From contig NZ_CP032687.1 of the NCBI RefSeq assembly GCF_003627795.1, positions 513,597 to 577,596 of the forward strand: DNA of 64,000 nucleotides, written 5' to 3'. The position numbers were made by a program, and so were the translations under genes. Numbering within the stretch: position 1 is the first letter of the stretch; each line of letters starts with the position of its first letter. Below the pieces are notes generated by a model. It saw only the letters and a program-made list of their open reading frames with translations, had not been told where the DNA came from and made no database searches. Source of the DNA: Rhizobium sp. CCGE531 (lineage in GTDB: Bacteria; Pseudomonadota; Alphaproteobacteria; Rhizobiales; Rhizobiaceae). Shown here piece after piece: positions 45,754 to 55,276 of this stretch.

Positions 45754-46316
45754 CGCGTCCGGGTCGAACACGCGAGCGAGCCATGGCGCAGCGAAAACAA
45801 GCTGCCGTCACTTCATCGGTTTCTGCTGCCGCCATCGCAGTGATCGGACTGGCCGGTCTATTAGGCAGCTATCGCATCAATCTTACGCCGAGCGAGCCAC
45901 TTGGCCTCTGGCAGATTGTCCCGCTCGACCGTTCGCCTGGTGTGGACGACCTGGTGTTCATCTGCCCACCGGACACAGCCGCCATGCACGAAGCGAGGGC
46001 GCGCGGCTATCTCCGCTCCGGACTTTGCCCCGGTCATCTCGCGCCGCTCATCAAGTCGGTGGTCGCGGTCGCCGGCCAGCGCGTCGAGATCGCCAACGAG
46101 GTGACGGTCGATGGGCGCCTGGTTCGTGCTTCCACTGTCGCCGAAAAAGACGGAGAAGGTCGGCCGCTGACACGGTTTTCGGGCGGCGTGGTACCGGGCG
46201 GTGAGGTCTTCCTGCATGCGGCCTTCGCCGGCTCGTTCGACTCCCGTTATTTCGGGCCTGTGCCGACATCCGGCATTCTCGGTCTGGCGCGTGAGGTGCT
46301 GACCTATGCGCCATGA
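45750..46316 (+). CDS. traF: TraF, conjugative-pilus maturation signal peptidase
   Basis: A 188-residue S26-family protein. An N-terminal membrane helix (VSAAAIAVIGLAGLLGSYRI) is followed by NLTPSEPLGLWQ carrying the nucleophile Ser, and IKSVVAVAGQRVE carrying the general-base Lys. In the RP4/Ti systems TraF processes and cyclises the TrbC pilin. The ATG overlaps the traA stop (ATGA), and its own end overlaps traB. Confidence 0.92.
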   Translation: MTRPGRTRERAMAQRKQAAVTSSVSAAAIAVIGLAGLLGSYRINLTPSEPLGLWQIVPLDRSPGVDDLVFICPPDTAAMHEARARGYLRSGLCPGHLAPLIKSVVAVAGQRVEIANEVTVDGRLVRASTVAEKDGEGRPLTRFSGGVVPGGEVFLHAAFAGSFDSRYFGPVPTSGILGLAREVLTYAP

Positions 46317-47469
46317 CTGGGTTTGGCCAACGCTGCTTATCATCGCCTCGGTCGGCGTCGGATCGGTGGCATGGAGCGGCCACGTGCTGTTGTTGCCGGT
46401 GGCGCTCGGCTTTCCCGTCCTCTGGTCGCTGTCGAGAACGAAAAAGACGGCAACCTTGGTTTCCGCAGCATATTTCCTGTCGGCGTCGCGCGGCCTGCCG
46501 CAAGGCGTGGCCACCTTCTATGCTGCGGATATCTGGCCGGGCCTGCTGCTGTGGCTGGCTGCCTCGGCCAGCTTTGTCGCGGCGCATGCGCTCCTGTGGA
46601 CGAAGGAGGTTGGCCTTCGTCCGGGCCGCTACGTCCTGGCGGCCGTACTGATGGTGGTTCCCCCTTTCGGCATTACCGGCTGGGCGCATCCCATCACGGC
46701 CGCAGGCGTGTTGTTTCCGGGATGGGGATGGTGGGGACTGGCCGTCACGACAGCCGGCTTGGCGGGCCTCGTTTCCCGCCTCTGCCCAACTGTCGCCATG
46801 GGCCTTATAGGCTTCTGGCTTTGGTCCGCCGCTTCGTGGACGGACCCGAAGCTACCGGAAGCCTGGCGGGGCGTCGATCTCGAATTGGGTGCGTCGGTCG
46901 GGCGGGACACCAGCATGGCCCGCCACCGTGATCTAATTGCAACGGTGCTTGAACGAGGGACCGACGGTGTTCGAACCGTCATCCTTCCTGAAAGTACGTT
47001 GGGCTTCTGGACGCCGACGGTCGAACGGCTTTGGATCCGCGCGCTATCAGGGCATGACACGACCGTTCTCGCGGGCGCGGCAGTCGTTAACGCGGCCGGA
47101 TACGACAATGTGGTGGTTGCAATCTCCGCAGATAGCAGTCGGATCCTCTACCGGGAACGGATGCCGGTTCCGGGCTCGATGTGGCAGCCCTGGCAGCCGC
47201 TCTTCGGCGGCAACGCCGGAGCGCAAGCGCACATCTTTGCAAATCCTGTCGTCGCGCTCGGCTCCGGGCGGGTGGCGGTGCTGATCTGCTACGAGCAACT
47301 GCTCGTCTGGCCGGTCTTGCAATCGATGCTCGGCAGTCCGGACGTGATCGTTGCGGTCGGCAACGGCTGGTGGACCAAAGGCACGTCCATTGTCGCCATC
47401 CAGCGCGCCAGCACCGCCGCCTGGGCAAAGCTGTTTTCCAGGCCAGTCGTTTTTTCTTTCAACACCTGA
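46306..47469 (+). CDS. traB: TraB, nitrilase-fold conjugal transfer protein
   Basis: A 387-residue inner-membrane protein. The N-terminal half has several membrane helices (WPTLLIIASVGVGSVAW, VLLLPVALGFPVLW and others); the C-terminal half is a carbon-nitrogen hydrolase domain with the catalytic-type Glu in PESTLGFW and Cys in VLICYEQL. Ti TraB has the same Lnt-like layout and raises transfer frequency. It overlaps traF by 11 bases in the traAFBH operon. Confidence 0.92.
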   Translation: MRHDWVWPTLLIIASVGVGSVAWSGHVLLLPVALGFPVLWSLSRTKKTATLVSAAYFLSASRGLPQGVATFYAADIWPGLLLWLAASASFVAAHALLWTKEVGLRPGRYVLAAVLMVVPPFGITGWAHPITAAGVLFPGWGWWGLAVTTAGLAGLVSRLCPTVAMGLIGFWLWSAASWTDPKLPEAWRGVDLELGASVGRDTSMARHRDLIATVLERGTDGVRTVILPESTLGFWTPTVERLWIRALSGHDTTVLAGAAVVNAAGYDNVVVAISADSSRILYRERMPVPGSMWQPWQPLFGGNAGAQAHIFANPVVALGSGRVAVLICYEQLLVWPVLQSMLGSPDVIVAVGNGWWTKGTSIVAIQRASTAAWAKLFSRPVVFSFNT

Positions 47470-47484
47470 TGCCGAGGAGGTCCC

Positions 47485-48093
47485 ATGCTCGACGCCGCCC
47501 TTATCAAAGACTGCGCCGACCCTTCACTGAAACCCGCGATCGTCGAGCAGTTCGTCGCGGCGGCGGGCTCTGCCGATCCCCTTGCGGTGACCGTGCGCTC
47601 GGGAGGGCGGTTGATCCTGGTGCCCAAGGCCAGATCACCCGACGAGGCGATGGACATCGTGCGCCAATATGCCGGCAACGCTGTCGTTCGTGTCGGTCTG
47701 ACGCAGTTTCCAGCCGGTGTGGGCGTCAAGGACCTGGCCGATCTCAAAACGGATTTGGTCGATGCTTGCCAGAACCTGCGCAAGGGAACGGCGATGTTCG
47801 CCAAGGTCCTGCGCATTGTTGCCAAATGGTACGGCGATCCGAAGAGCGATGACGTCTTCCGCCAGATTTTCGAGGATGCGCTCTATGCGTGGAAAGCCGG
47901 CGAGTTCGAGGGCGTCGGTGTGTTTCAAGCGCAGGATCCAGGAGCCTCCATCGAATTGCCTCGGCAAAGCGAAGCGCGGTCCGTCGATGAACCGCCAGCC
48001 ACCGCGACCACTCCCGAGATGCGGACGAAGGTGAATGAGGTTATTGGCCAAGCCGGAATTCGGATCGATCTTTCGAGGATCGGAGGCAAATAA
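47485..48093 (+). CDS. traH: TraH conjugal transfer protein
   Basis: A 202-residue protein of the Ti-type TraH family (MLDAALIKDCADPSLKPAIV at the start, then LAVTVRSGGRLILVP, VRVGLTQFPAGVGV and IGQAGIRIDLSRIG at the end). GAGGAGG is 4 bases before the ATG, and traB ends 15 bases earlier. Its role in transfer is not established and it is dispensable in some Ti plasmids. Confidence 0.9.
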   Translation: MLDAALIKDCADPSLKPAIVEQFVAAAGSADPLAVTVRSGGRLILVPKARSPDEAMDIVRQYAGNAVVRVGLTQFPAGVGVKDLADLKTDLVDACQNLRKGTAMFAKVLRIVAKWYGDPKSDDVFRQIFEDALYAWKAGEFEGVGVFQAQDPGASIELPRQSEARSVDEPPATATTPEMRTKVNEVIGQAGIRIDLSRIGGK

Positions 48094-48356
48094 GCACTCG
48101 AGTTTCTTACGTCGGAAACGGCGCGACGGATGGAACATCCCCGGCATGCATAATCATCCTCGTCGAAAAGTTGAAGGGCAATTCCAAAGTGCCAACGCCA
48201 CAGGCGAAAAAGGGTACCGCGGAACGTTCGCCGGATGGCATGACCTTTTATGGCCGCATAGCAATTCCTCCAGAGCCTGTCGGACATTCGGGGTTGAGGA
48301 CGCGCTGAGCATTGCGTCCTTGTTTGCCTTGTTTTCGGTTCCCAGCCCTGTACCCG

Positions 48357-48593
48357 TCATCTCAGTGGCTCAATTTTTGTCTCAGGCCGACGTTTCAGCA
48401 GTTCAGACGCCTCAACACCTAAGACCGTCGCCAGGCGATCGACAACGTCGATGCTTGCATTATAGACACTGCGCTCCAAAGAACTGATATAAGTTCGATC
48501 GATGCCTGCCTCAAACGCGAGCTCTTCTTGCGACAGGCCTTTGGCTTGACGCGCGGCTTTCAGATTCCGTGCAAACACCTCTCGAATCTCCAT
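48357..48593 (-). CDS. XRE-family helix-turn-helix regulator
   Basis: A 78-residue protein made of one HTH_3 domain: EVFARNLKAARQAKGLSQEE, LAFEAGIDRTYISSLERSVY, then VVDRLATVLGVEASELL. It is a small Cro/C1-type repressor, expected to be a dimer. It is divergent from traM and convergent with traH, in a position where Ti-like plasmids sometimes carry extra regulators; its target is unknown. The 260 bases between traH and this gene, and the 250 bases to traM, hold no other gene. Confidence 0.8.
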   Translation of the reverse strand: MEIREVFARNLKAARQAKGLSQEELAFEAGIDRTYISSLERSVYNASIDVVDRLATVLGVEASELLKRRPETKIEPLR

Positions 48594-48842
48594 GCTGGAG
48601 AGAGCAGCGGCTTGCAGAGTATTTCTCCACGGAGTATTCTCTACAGCCGTATTCCGGATATGGAATGTTCATACGAATCAGGGTGATTAGGCGTTCACTG
48701 ATGCCCTCTTCTTGCGAGCAATGAATTGTCGAGTTTGTAGCCACCCATCTTACTGAAGGATGGGATCTATTCTGCAAAGCGTATACGCTACCGGAAGGTC
48801 TCGATCCTTGCCGGGTCGCAAACGAGGTAAGAGGAGAAGCGG

Positions 48843-49157
48843 ATGGACAACGAGGTCTCATTCGAGACAAGCGGCAAAAGAGAGTCTCGTTATAAAGCGA
48901 TGCGAGAAGCCGATTTGAAAGCGTTAGCAATTTCTGCGATCCGCGAGCACCGCCGACTTCTAGCCGCGGATGAAGCTGTCTACGAAGCGTGGACTCTTGC
49001 AACCGCCAACGCCTCGACTTCCAGGGACGTGCTCAAGAGCCTGCAAGATGAGTATCTCGATCGTCAAAAGAAGTCAGAAGCGCAGCAGGAAGAACTCTCG
49101 GAAATCGTCGATGCGCTTGGTTATGTTCCCGATGTGCCCTCCGAAAACAACGAATGA
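48843..49157 (+). CDS. traM: TraM, TraR antiactivator
   Basis: A 104-residue helical protein: ADLKALAISAIREHRRLLAA and AVYEAWTLATANASTSRDVL, followed by a coiled-coil and EIVDALGYVPDVP at the end, the pattern of TraM. TraM binds TraR and blocks DNA binding until enough autoinducer is present. AGAGGAGAAGCGG precedes the ATG. It converges on traR, with 3 bases between the two stops. Confidence 0.9.
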   Translation: MDNEVSFETSGKRESRYKAMREADLKALAISAIREHRRLLAADEAVYEAWTLATANASTSRDVLKSLQDEYLDRQKKSEAQQEELSEIVDALGYVPDVPSENNE

Positions 49158-49160
49158 TGG

Positions 49161-49865
49161 TTAAACCAAACCGCGGTCCTTCGCGATTGCCACGAGCTGA
49201 GGGATCGTCGCGGCATTCAGCTTTTTGCGTGCGCGATCGAAATGGTGTTGCACTGTTCGTTGGGTAATTCCCATTAAAATGGCAATCTCCCAAGCCTTTT
49301 TACCCTTTGCCGCCCACGTAAGACACATCGCTTCCTTTGGTGAAAGCAGCCGGCTGGGTGCGACGATCGTCGACGCAGCTATGATCTTCAGGCGATAGTG
49401 AATTGCCAACACCGCCTGAAGCGGGTTTAGTTGCTTTTGACATTTTGAAATATCAGCTTTATGCCCCGAGGACGCGAATGTCAGCATAATGATCGAGCCG
49501 AAACTGCCTTGAACGGGAACCGTCACCCCACTGCGAATGCCATGTTCTACCGCTTCATCCCGAAAACGATTGAACTCAGAGCTCCCACGAGACGGCCAGT
49601 CATCGATCGCCCAGGAAAACATCTCCATCCGGCGTTTGGCTTCCGTAACGACCGGATCCACCCGAGAATATTGGTTGCTTAGGTAAATTTTCTGCCATTT
49701 CTCGGGATAGGAACTGAGCGCGCGGGCGCTAAGGCCTTCCGTTTGCAGATATGCAAAGAATTGAAATCCGCACGAATGAACGAACCCTTTGAGCCCGCGT
49801 TTGATCATCCGTTCATCGTATGAGGCTTCAACCATGTCAATGAGAGCGCTTAAGGCTGGATCCAC
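49161..49865 (-). CDS. traR: TraR, acyl-homoserine-lactone-responsive activator of transfer
   Basis: A 234-residue LuxR-type protein, the same length as Ti TraR. The ligand pocket residues Tyr53, Trp57, Tyr61, Asp70 and Trp85 fall at exactly the Ti TraR numbers. The C-terminal GerE-type HTH reads LSPKEAMCLTWAAKGKKAWE to TVQHHFDRARKKLNAAT. With the 3-oxo-acyl-HSL type signal made by TraI it should activate tra, trb and rep promoters. It lies downstream of trbI in the same direction and upstream of convergent traM. Confidence 0.95.
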   Translation of the reverse strand: MDPALSALIDMVEASYDERMIKRGLKGFVHSCGFQFFAYLQTEGLSARALSSYPEKWQKIYLSNQYSRVDPVVTEAKRRMEMFSWAIDDWPSRGSSEFNRFRDEAVEHGIRSGVTVPVQGSFGSIIMLTFASSGHKADISKCQKQLNPLQAVLAIHYRLKIIAASTIVAPSRLLSPKEAMCLTWAAKGKKAWEIAILMGITQRTVQHHFDRARKKLNAATIPQLVAIAKDRGLV

Positions 49866-49915
49866 AGACCTGTCTCCTTTCTGTTGTACGTGAAGGCGCC
49901 CCCGCTCCTTCGGAA

Positions 49916-49936
49916 GTGATACAGATCTGCGCTCAC
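49916..49936. promoter_or_regulatory. Palindromic site upstream of traR
   Basis: The sequence GTGATACAGATCTGCGCTCA holds an 8-bp palindrome CAGATCTG, the exact core of the classical Ti tra box (TGTGCAGATCTGCACA), with weaker outer arms. It lies about 50 bases before the traR start, so TraR might bind here and adjust its own expression. It differs from the TTGTAG-type sites at the other tra promoters. Confidence 0.4.
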
Positions 49937-50023
49937 CCGCGCAAACGTCTATTCACCTCTATTTCGCAATCAAACCTTCTGACCAAGAGATGAAGTTAAA
50001 CAAAGATCTCTTCTGATGCTGTA

Positions 50024-51325
50024 TCACTGACTGCTGTACGTAGAGGGGAAGACGATATCCTGATCGACCAAGACATTGAACTCGTATCCCGGCCGGATTT
50101 GGATTGTCGGCTGAACGTTCAAGTTTTTCGAGATCGTCTGCTCGGCAACGCGACCGAAGGTGTCCGCAAAATTCCGTCTGGCGGCATCGGAGGCCGTGTC
50201 CTGGGTGGCAAGCGTCGTGCTTTCGGGCATCGACATGTCGATGCCGGTTCCGAGTATCGCGACAAGTGCTGCCGAACTCCACGTGCGCCAGAGATGCCGA
50301 TCGACCTTATCCTTGAACCCGCCATAACCTGCCCCATCGGTCCCAGCCATGCCGCCGATTTGCAGCGTCGAGCCATTCGGGAAGATCAGATCGGTCCAGA
50401 CGACGAGCACGCGGTCCTGGCCAAAGGAAACCTTGGAATCGTAACGGCCGAACAACTTGGCTCCCTGCGGGATCAGGAGCCGGTAGCCGGTGGCGCTATC
50501 ATAGACATTCTGGCTGATCTGCCCGATGATCCGGCCCGGAAGGTCTGAGTTGAGACCTGTGATCAACGTGGCTGGAATGACCGAGCCGCGCTTCAGCTCA
50601 TACGGCGACATCTGCGGCACGACCTTATTCGGCAAATAGCCAAGATCCTTGATGTCCTGATTGAAGAAATCCTCCTTCGAACTTTGGGCATTCGGGTCGA
50701 CGTTCTGGGCCGTCAGCCCGGATTTCGATGCGGCGGTGTAGAGATCAGAAGCATTGTTGGCTGTCGTCGTCGCAGTCTGACGACCGGCGTCTGTGGAACT
50801 TTTAGCGGCCTTCTCGACATCAGAAATATCCACCTTCAAAGGCGAGTCCAAAGCGGTTGCCCGCGCCTGCAGGTGAGCCATCCGCTGGCGCTGAGCTTCA
50901 CGGATATATTGTTCATCCTGCTCCCGCTTTAGGCGGGCTCGCCATTCCTCCTCTGATTCGAGCTGCGGGCCTCTTTCTTGCCGTTCCGTAGGCCGGCGGT
51001 CTATAACAGGTGCTCCCTTCTCCACCTTCTGCTCGACGGTGGGTGTTGGCTGGAGCACTTCGCGCTCACCTGGCTCGCCGATGATGCCGTCACTGATGCC
51101 GCGCTTGAGCTGGTCACCGAAGTTCGTCGCCGGTGTATTCAAGTTGCTGTCGATATCGTAGCTCCAGTTGAAGGGAAGTCCTCGCCACGATAGGCCGATC
51201 ACGACCACGCCGAAGAATAGCGCGATGAGGACGGTTGCGGTAATAATTGGCAGCCGATTGAGGCGGCGCATTCCTTTCGGATCGTCGGCTTGCTTTGAAG
51301 GGCCGAGCTGGAGCGATTGGATCAT
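50024..51325 (-). CDS. trbI: TrbI, mating-pair channel core protein (VirB10-like)
   Basis: A 433-residue protein with an N-terminal cytoplasmic segment, one membrane helix (LPIITATVLIALFFGVVVIG), a Gln/Glu-rich periplasmic region and a C-terminal beta-barrel domain (RGSVIPATLITGLNSDLPGR; GRYDSKVSFGQDRVLVVWTD). It spans both membranes in the type IV secretion core with TrbG and TrbH. The ATG at 51325 has GGGGAAAGG upstream. Last gene of the trb operon. Confidence 0.95.
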   Translation of the reverse strand: MIQSLQLGPSKQADDPKGMRRLNRLPIITATVLIALFFGVVVIGLSWRGLPFNWSYDIDSNLNTPATNFGDQLKRGISDGIIGEPGEREVLQPTPTVEQKVEKGAPVIDRRPTERQERGPQLESEEEWRARLKREQDEQYIREAQRQRMAHLQARATALDSPLKVDISDVEKAAKSSTDAGRQTATTTANNASDLYTAASKSGLTAQNVDPNAQSSKEDFFNQDIKDLGYLPNKVVPQMSPYELKRGSVIPATLITGLNSDLPGRIIGQISQNVYDSATGYRLLIPQGAKLFGRYDSKVSFGQDRVLVVWTDLIFPNGSTLQIGGMAGTDGAGYGGFKDKVDRHLWRTWSSAALVAILGTGIDMSMPESTTLATQDTASDAARRNFADTFGRVAEQTISKNLNVQPTIQIRPGYEFNVLVDQDIVFPSTYSSQ

Positions 51326-51335
51326 ACCTTTCCCC

Positions 51336-51770
51336 TCAATTACGCTGCATGATGGAGAGCGGACTTGCCGGCGTCGCACCGGCGGCCGTTGCTTTGTATG
51401 CGCGGCCAAGGGTAATGGACGGTGTTGACAGCCGCGCGAGCACCTGATCTTGAGTGCCATCGATCGCGTAAGTGAGCTCGACCGGTTTCACGTCCTTTCC
51501 AACTTTGCCGTCGGTTAGAACGGTGTAGCCAGAGCCCTTGAGGGCCGCCTCGAGTGCCGCCGCAAACTCCGATGTGTCCCTTTCCATCTTGATTGTCGTC
51601 GACCTCACGGGACTGATCTGCTCGGCGAGCCGGCTTGCCATGTCGGCGGCGATGGCACTTGCGGCGGGCCCGGAGACCGGCGCGGCGTTTGACCTGGCGT
51701 CAGACCCATCCCCAGCAGTTTGGCATGCGGTGAGAAAGCCGCTGATGATGATGACGAGAAGCTTGTGCAT
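51336..51770 (-). CDS. trbH: TrbH, lipoprotein (VirB7-like)
   Basis: A 144-residue lipoprotein with signal MHKLLVIIISGFLTAC and acylated Cys16. The mature part contains ALEAALKGSGYTVLTDGKVG and a short C-terminal beta segment. It is thought to stabilise the outer-membrane ring of the mating-pair channel. It ends 10 bases before trbI and follows trbG by 3 bases. Confidence 0.9.
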   Translation of the reverse strand: MHKLLVIIISGFLTACQTAGDGSDARSNAAPVSGPAASAIAADMASRLAEQISPVRSTTIKMERDTSEFAAALEAALKGSGYTVLTDGKVGKDVKPVELTYAIDGTQDQVLARLSTPSITLGRAYKATAAGATPASPLSIMQRN

Positions 51771-51773
51771 AGC

Positions 51774-52586
51774 TTAGCCTCCTCGCCGAATGGTAATCTT
51801 CTGCTGGCGCCAGCCGACGCCGGAGACGAGGATCGCCTCGTCGACGGCATAATCGACGATCATCAAGTCGTTCTTCATTCGGTAATTGACGATGCGGCTC
51901 TGGCCGCCGTGGATCACGACCAGCACCGGTGCATCCTGACCTGAGATCGACTTCGAAAACTGGATGTAGGTTTTCACGCCATCCGAATAGACCCGCGTCG
52001 GCTTCCAAGGTGCCGAGCCACTCACGGAATATGAGAAGTTCAGTTTGTCGGGTGCCGCCCCGGGAATGCCGCCGGTCTCGAGCCGGGAATTGATGTCGGC
52101 GAGCTTGGTCGAGACGTCCTCCGGATATTCGAAGCCGACGCGTGCCATGTACTGGCTCGGATGTGACTTGAGCTGGATGTAATAGGTGCGTCGCGACGTC
52201 GTGACCACCATCGAGGTGACAAGACCTACTTCCGACGGCTTGACGATCAGATGGATCGCTTGGCCGCCGATTGCACCGGAGGTGGCAGGCTCCACCTTCC
52301 AGCGAACAGTATCTCCAACGAGAACATCGCGGACGATCTCGCCGCTCTGGAGTTCGATATCGCAGACCTGCAAGGGCGAGCAGACAACGGACGGCTGGGT
52401 TTCGCCGAAGAGAAAGGTGACCTTGCCATCGGAGCCTGCCGTCACCAGTCCGGGCGCGACGCGCCATTTCCTGGAAATGGTCGTGCCATTCACCTCATTT
52501 GCCGTCATGGTCTGCGCCTCAGCGCCGCCCACAAAGACGAGTCCCGCCAAGCAGCCGGTGGCTGCAATTAGTGCTGTTCTGTGCAT
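51774..52586 (-). CDS. trbG: TrbG, outer-membrane channel protein (VirB9-like)
   Basis: A 270-residue periplasmic/outer-membrane protein with a cleaved signal ([14 protein letters not shown]). VirB9-type strands follow: [40 protein letters not shown], and [20 protein letters not shown]. The ATG at 52586 has AGGGGA upstream, better than the upstream open frame to 52694. It forms the core complex with TrbI and TrbH. Confidence 0.93.
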   Translation of the reverse strand: MHRTALIAATGCLAGLVFVGGAEAQTMTANEVNGTTISRKWRVAPGLVTAGSDGKVTFLFGETQPSVVCSPLQVCDIELQSGEIVRDVLVGDTVRWKVEPATSGAIGGQAIHLIVKPSEVGLVTSMVVTTSRRTYYIQLKSHPSQYMARVGFEYPEDVSTKLADINSRLETGGIPGAAPDKLNFSYSVSGSAPWKPTRVYSDGVKTYIQFSKSISGQDAPVLVVIHGGQSRIVNYRMKNDLMIVDYAVDEAILVSGVGWRQQKITIRRGG

Positions 52587-52602
52587 GTCAAATCCCCTGC
52601 CC

Positions 52603-53265
52603 TCAAAGCTGTGCCGTCCAGTCAAAATCCCTAACGTAGAGGCCGATCGGATTGAGGCGGATGGTCGCCTCGTCCTGCGGCGCGGTAAGCGCAACCGTCG
52701 CGATTCCGCGGAACCGGCGCGTCCCGGTTTCCTTGCCCTTCCGGTCCCGTTCGTATTCGGTCCAGTCGATCTGATAAGTCTGATTGGAGAGCGCCACTAT
52801 GTTGTTGACCTCGATGGCGATCGTCGACGACTTCGCCTTTTCGAACGGCGAATTGCTGCGGAACCAGTCATTGATCTTCTGGGTCGAGGGATCGGAAGCT
52901 CGCAGAAGCGCATAGGTTCGATCGATATATTGCTTTTGCACTACGGCATCCGGTGTGACGCTGCGGAAGCTCGTTACGAAGTTGCCAAGCGTGGCGCGCA
53001 CCACCCGCACATCCGCGTATTCGATCTGCTCGGGGAACCCTGAGGTGACCGAGGTGCCGAGCTTGTCGACCTGGACGATATAAGGCACCAGCTTCACCTG
53101 CGTGCTTAGGTATATCGCGTACCCGAAGCCGATCACGGCCATGGTCAGACCCAGTATGCCGACGATGCGCCATGCGGCCGCGGCCTGCACATAGGAGCCG
53201 TATCGCTCATTCCATTCCTGGCGCGCGGCAAGATACGGGTTTTCGGGAGCGCGTTTCGCTGCCAT
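52603..53265 (-). CDS. trbF: TrbF, inner-membrane channel protein (VirB8-like)
   Basis: A 220-residue protein: [20 protein letters not shown], then one membrane helix ([20 protein letters not shown]), then a VirB8 periplasmic domain with [10 protein letters not shown], and [20 protein letters not shown]. It links inner-membrane and core parts of the channel. It follows trbL by 24 bases and precedes trbG by 16. Confidence 0.93.
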   Translation of the reverse strand: MAAKRAPENPYLAARQEWNERYGSYVQAAAAWRIVGILGLTMAVIGFGYAIYLSTQVKLVPYIVQVDKLGTSVTSGFPEQIEYADVRVVRATLGNFVTSFRSVTPDAVVQKQYIDRTYALLRASDPSTQKINDWFRSNSPFEKAKSSTIAIEVNNIVALSNQTYQIDWTEYERDRKGKETGTRRFRGIATVALTAPQDEATIRLNPIGLYVRDFDWTAQL

Positions 53266-53289
53266 CGATCGATCACTTTCTGATTGCTA

Positions 53290-54468
53290 TTAGTCTTTAA
53301 GTTCGGGAAGTGGCTTTGGTCCGCTGTGCCCACTGCGCGCCTGATCCAGCTTGGCGTTAGCAAGGCCTAGGATAGACCCGGCGTAGGCACCGGGAGAGCC
53401 GATGGCCTTCTCCTTGGTAGCCGAGCCCGCCGCTTTTCCTGCCGAGCCGATCCCTGCGCCGAAACCCCGCAGCATTGCGCCTGCGACGGATGACCCCGCG
53501 GCGCGCGCGGTTTGAGCCGCCGCAAATCCCGCCCCGGCAGCGCCCGCCGCGAGGAACCCTGCTCCTGTCGCAAACGATGCGGCCTGACCACCGTGCCTTA
53601 TTGCCTCCATTCCGCCCGAGACGGACGCGCCCTGAACAACACCCTGCATGATGTTCGGGACGTAGATGGCGATAATGAAGACCACGACAGCGATACCAGC
53701 GATCGCAAGCGCAGTCTGGAACTGGTCGCCAATGTCGGGCTGGTCTGCCAACCCGATCAGCACCTCTGATCCGATACGCGAGATCATGACGAGCGCCATG
53801 AGTTTCATTCCGACCGAGAAGGCGTAGACCAAATATCGGACCGCGAAATCCTTTGTATAGGACGAGCCGCCAAGCCCCAGCATGATCATACCGGCAAGAA
53901 GGCCGATATACATCTCAACCATGACCGACACGAAAATCGCGGCGACAAGCGAGAATGAGATGACGACGACGACCATTGCAAAAGCAGCCGAGATCGCCAA
54001 CGCGTTGTCCTCAAAAAGACCGAACTGTATCTTTTCCGACATCTTCGTTGCGACGGCGAGTCCAGCATTGAAGACGTCTGCTGGGGAGGCCGTGCCGCCT
54101 CCAGCCCCAATCTCAAACAAACTATCCACCACTGCCTTCGCAAAGGCCGGCCCCTGTCCCAAAACGAAGGCAAAAAAGCCGACGAATATGATCCGCCGGA
54201 CAAGCTCGGCAAACCAGCTGTCTAGCGAAGCTGCCTGCAATGCGAGCCAGACGGCGGCGATGCCAATCTCGATTGTCGCGAGGATCCAGAACAAGGATTT
54301 CGCCGCATCCATGACAGTAGTTTCCCACCCCTTTGCGGCCGTGGTGATCTGGCTCTGTAATGAGGTCAGCACTGAACCTTCTTGGGCGACTGCCGGCTGT
54401 GCTGCCAGCATGCAGAAGGTGGCAATCACCATCGCGGTGCGGAGCCGCCGAAGACATATTGTTGTCAT
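53290..54468 (-). CDS. trbL: TrbL, polytopic membrane channel protein (VirB6-like)
   Basis: A 392-residue protein with a signal-like N-terminus (ATFCMLAAQPAVAQ), five or more membrane helices (for example LFWILATIEIGIAAVWLALQ; AGMIMLGLGGSSYTKDFAVR; AIAGIAVVVFIIAIYVPNIM) and a Gly/Ala-rich C-terminal cytoplasmic tail. It starts 4 bases after trbJ ends, so no room is left for trbK between them. Confidence 0.93.
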   Translation of the reverse strand: MTTICLRRLRTAMVIATFCMLAAQPAVAQEGSVLTSLQSQITTAAKGWETTVMDAAKSLFWILATIEIGIAAVWLALQAASLDSWFAELVRRIIFVGFFAFVLGQGPAFAKAVVDSLFEIGAGGGTASPADVFNAGLAVATKMSEKIQFGLFEDNALAISAAFAMVVVVISFSLVAAIFVSVMVEMYIGLLAGMIMLGLGGSSYTKDFAVRYLVYAFSVGMKLMALVMISRIGSEVLIGLADQPDIGDQFQTALAIAGIAVVVFIIAIYVPNIMQGVVQGASVSGGMEAIRHGGQAASFATGAGFLAAGAAGAGFAAAQTARAAGSSVAGAMLRGFGAGIGSAGKAAGSATKEKAIGSPGAYAGSILGLANAKLDQARSGHSGPKPLPELKD

Positions 54469-54472
54469 GTGC

Positions 54473-55276
54473 TTACCACTCGACTTTCATCTTTTCGCCG
54501 CCGGAGGTGGAAGGGGCAGTCCCGCTGAAGAATTTCTCACGCCGCGCCTGCGCAAGGTCCTTGTCGGTCTGTTCGGTCTGGAGCCAGGTGCCCATCATCG
54601 TCATTTGCTGCGAGACGAGGCCGCGAAGCTTCTGAATCTGGGCGACCTGTTGCGCGGCGATCTCATGCCCGACCTGCAGGGCTTTCATCTGCCCGTCGGC
54701 GGTCTCGGACATGGACCGCAGCGAGGACATCGTGCCTTCCTCGCTATCGAATTGCTCGGCCGTCAGACTCGCCGCCTTCAGCGTGCTGGCGATCGTGTCC
54801 CGGTTCGTATCGGACCAGGACTGATAGGTGGTAGAAAACGACGAATTGTCTGGCAGGTTGGTTTTAAGGCTTGAGTAGCTCTGAAAACGTTGTTGCAACA
54901 CATCATCCGCATTGCCCATGGAAAACGAGATGCTCTGGCCCTGGTCGACGATGCTGCGCAGCTGGTTGAGATCGCTTTCGACCTGCCCCCACATATGCGA
55001 CGGAAGCGTCGCCGTGTTCTGGAGGAGGTTTTGGTAGATATTCAGCTGCGTTTCGATCTGTTGTGCGAGCTGGCTGATCTGGGTGAGCTGGTTCTGGATC
55101 TGCTCGCCGGACTTCCCGACCAAAGCGACCAGCTCGCCATTATTGAGGACCTGCGTCCACTCGGTGGCGGCACCCGTGGCAGTTCCAGCATTTGCGGGCA
55201 CGACAGTGCCGGCCATCAATGCGACAGCCGCCAGGCCAGTGAGCAATTTATTCGAGGTTGAGCAGCGCTGCGGCAT
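54473..55276 (-). CDS. trbJ: TrbJ, periplasmic mating-channel protein (VirB5-like)
   Basis: A 267-residue exported protein with signal LLTGLAAVALMAGTVVPANA and long helical regions (LTQISQLAQQIETQLNIYQN; QVGHEIAAQQVAQIQKLRGL). TrbJ is a minor pilus/channel component. It overlaps the end of trbE by 29 bases. The next gene is trbL, not trbK. Confidence 0.92.
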   Translation of the reverse strand: MPQRCSTSNKLLTGLAAVALMAGTVVPANAGTATGAATEWTQVLNNGELVALVGKSGEQIQNQLTQISQLAQQIETQLNIYQNLLQNTATLPSHMWGQVESDLNQLRSIVDQGQSISFSMGNADDVLQQRFQSYSSLKTNLPDNSSFSTTYQSWSDTNRDTIASTLKAASLTAEQFDSEEGTMSSLRSMSETADGQMKALQVGHEIAAQQVAQIQKLRGLVSQQMTMMGTWLQTEQTDKDLAQARREKFFSGTAPSTSGGEKMKVEW

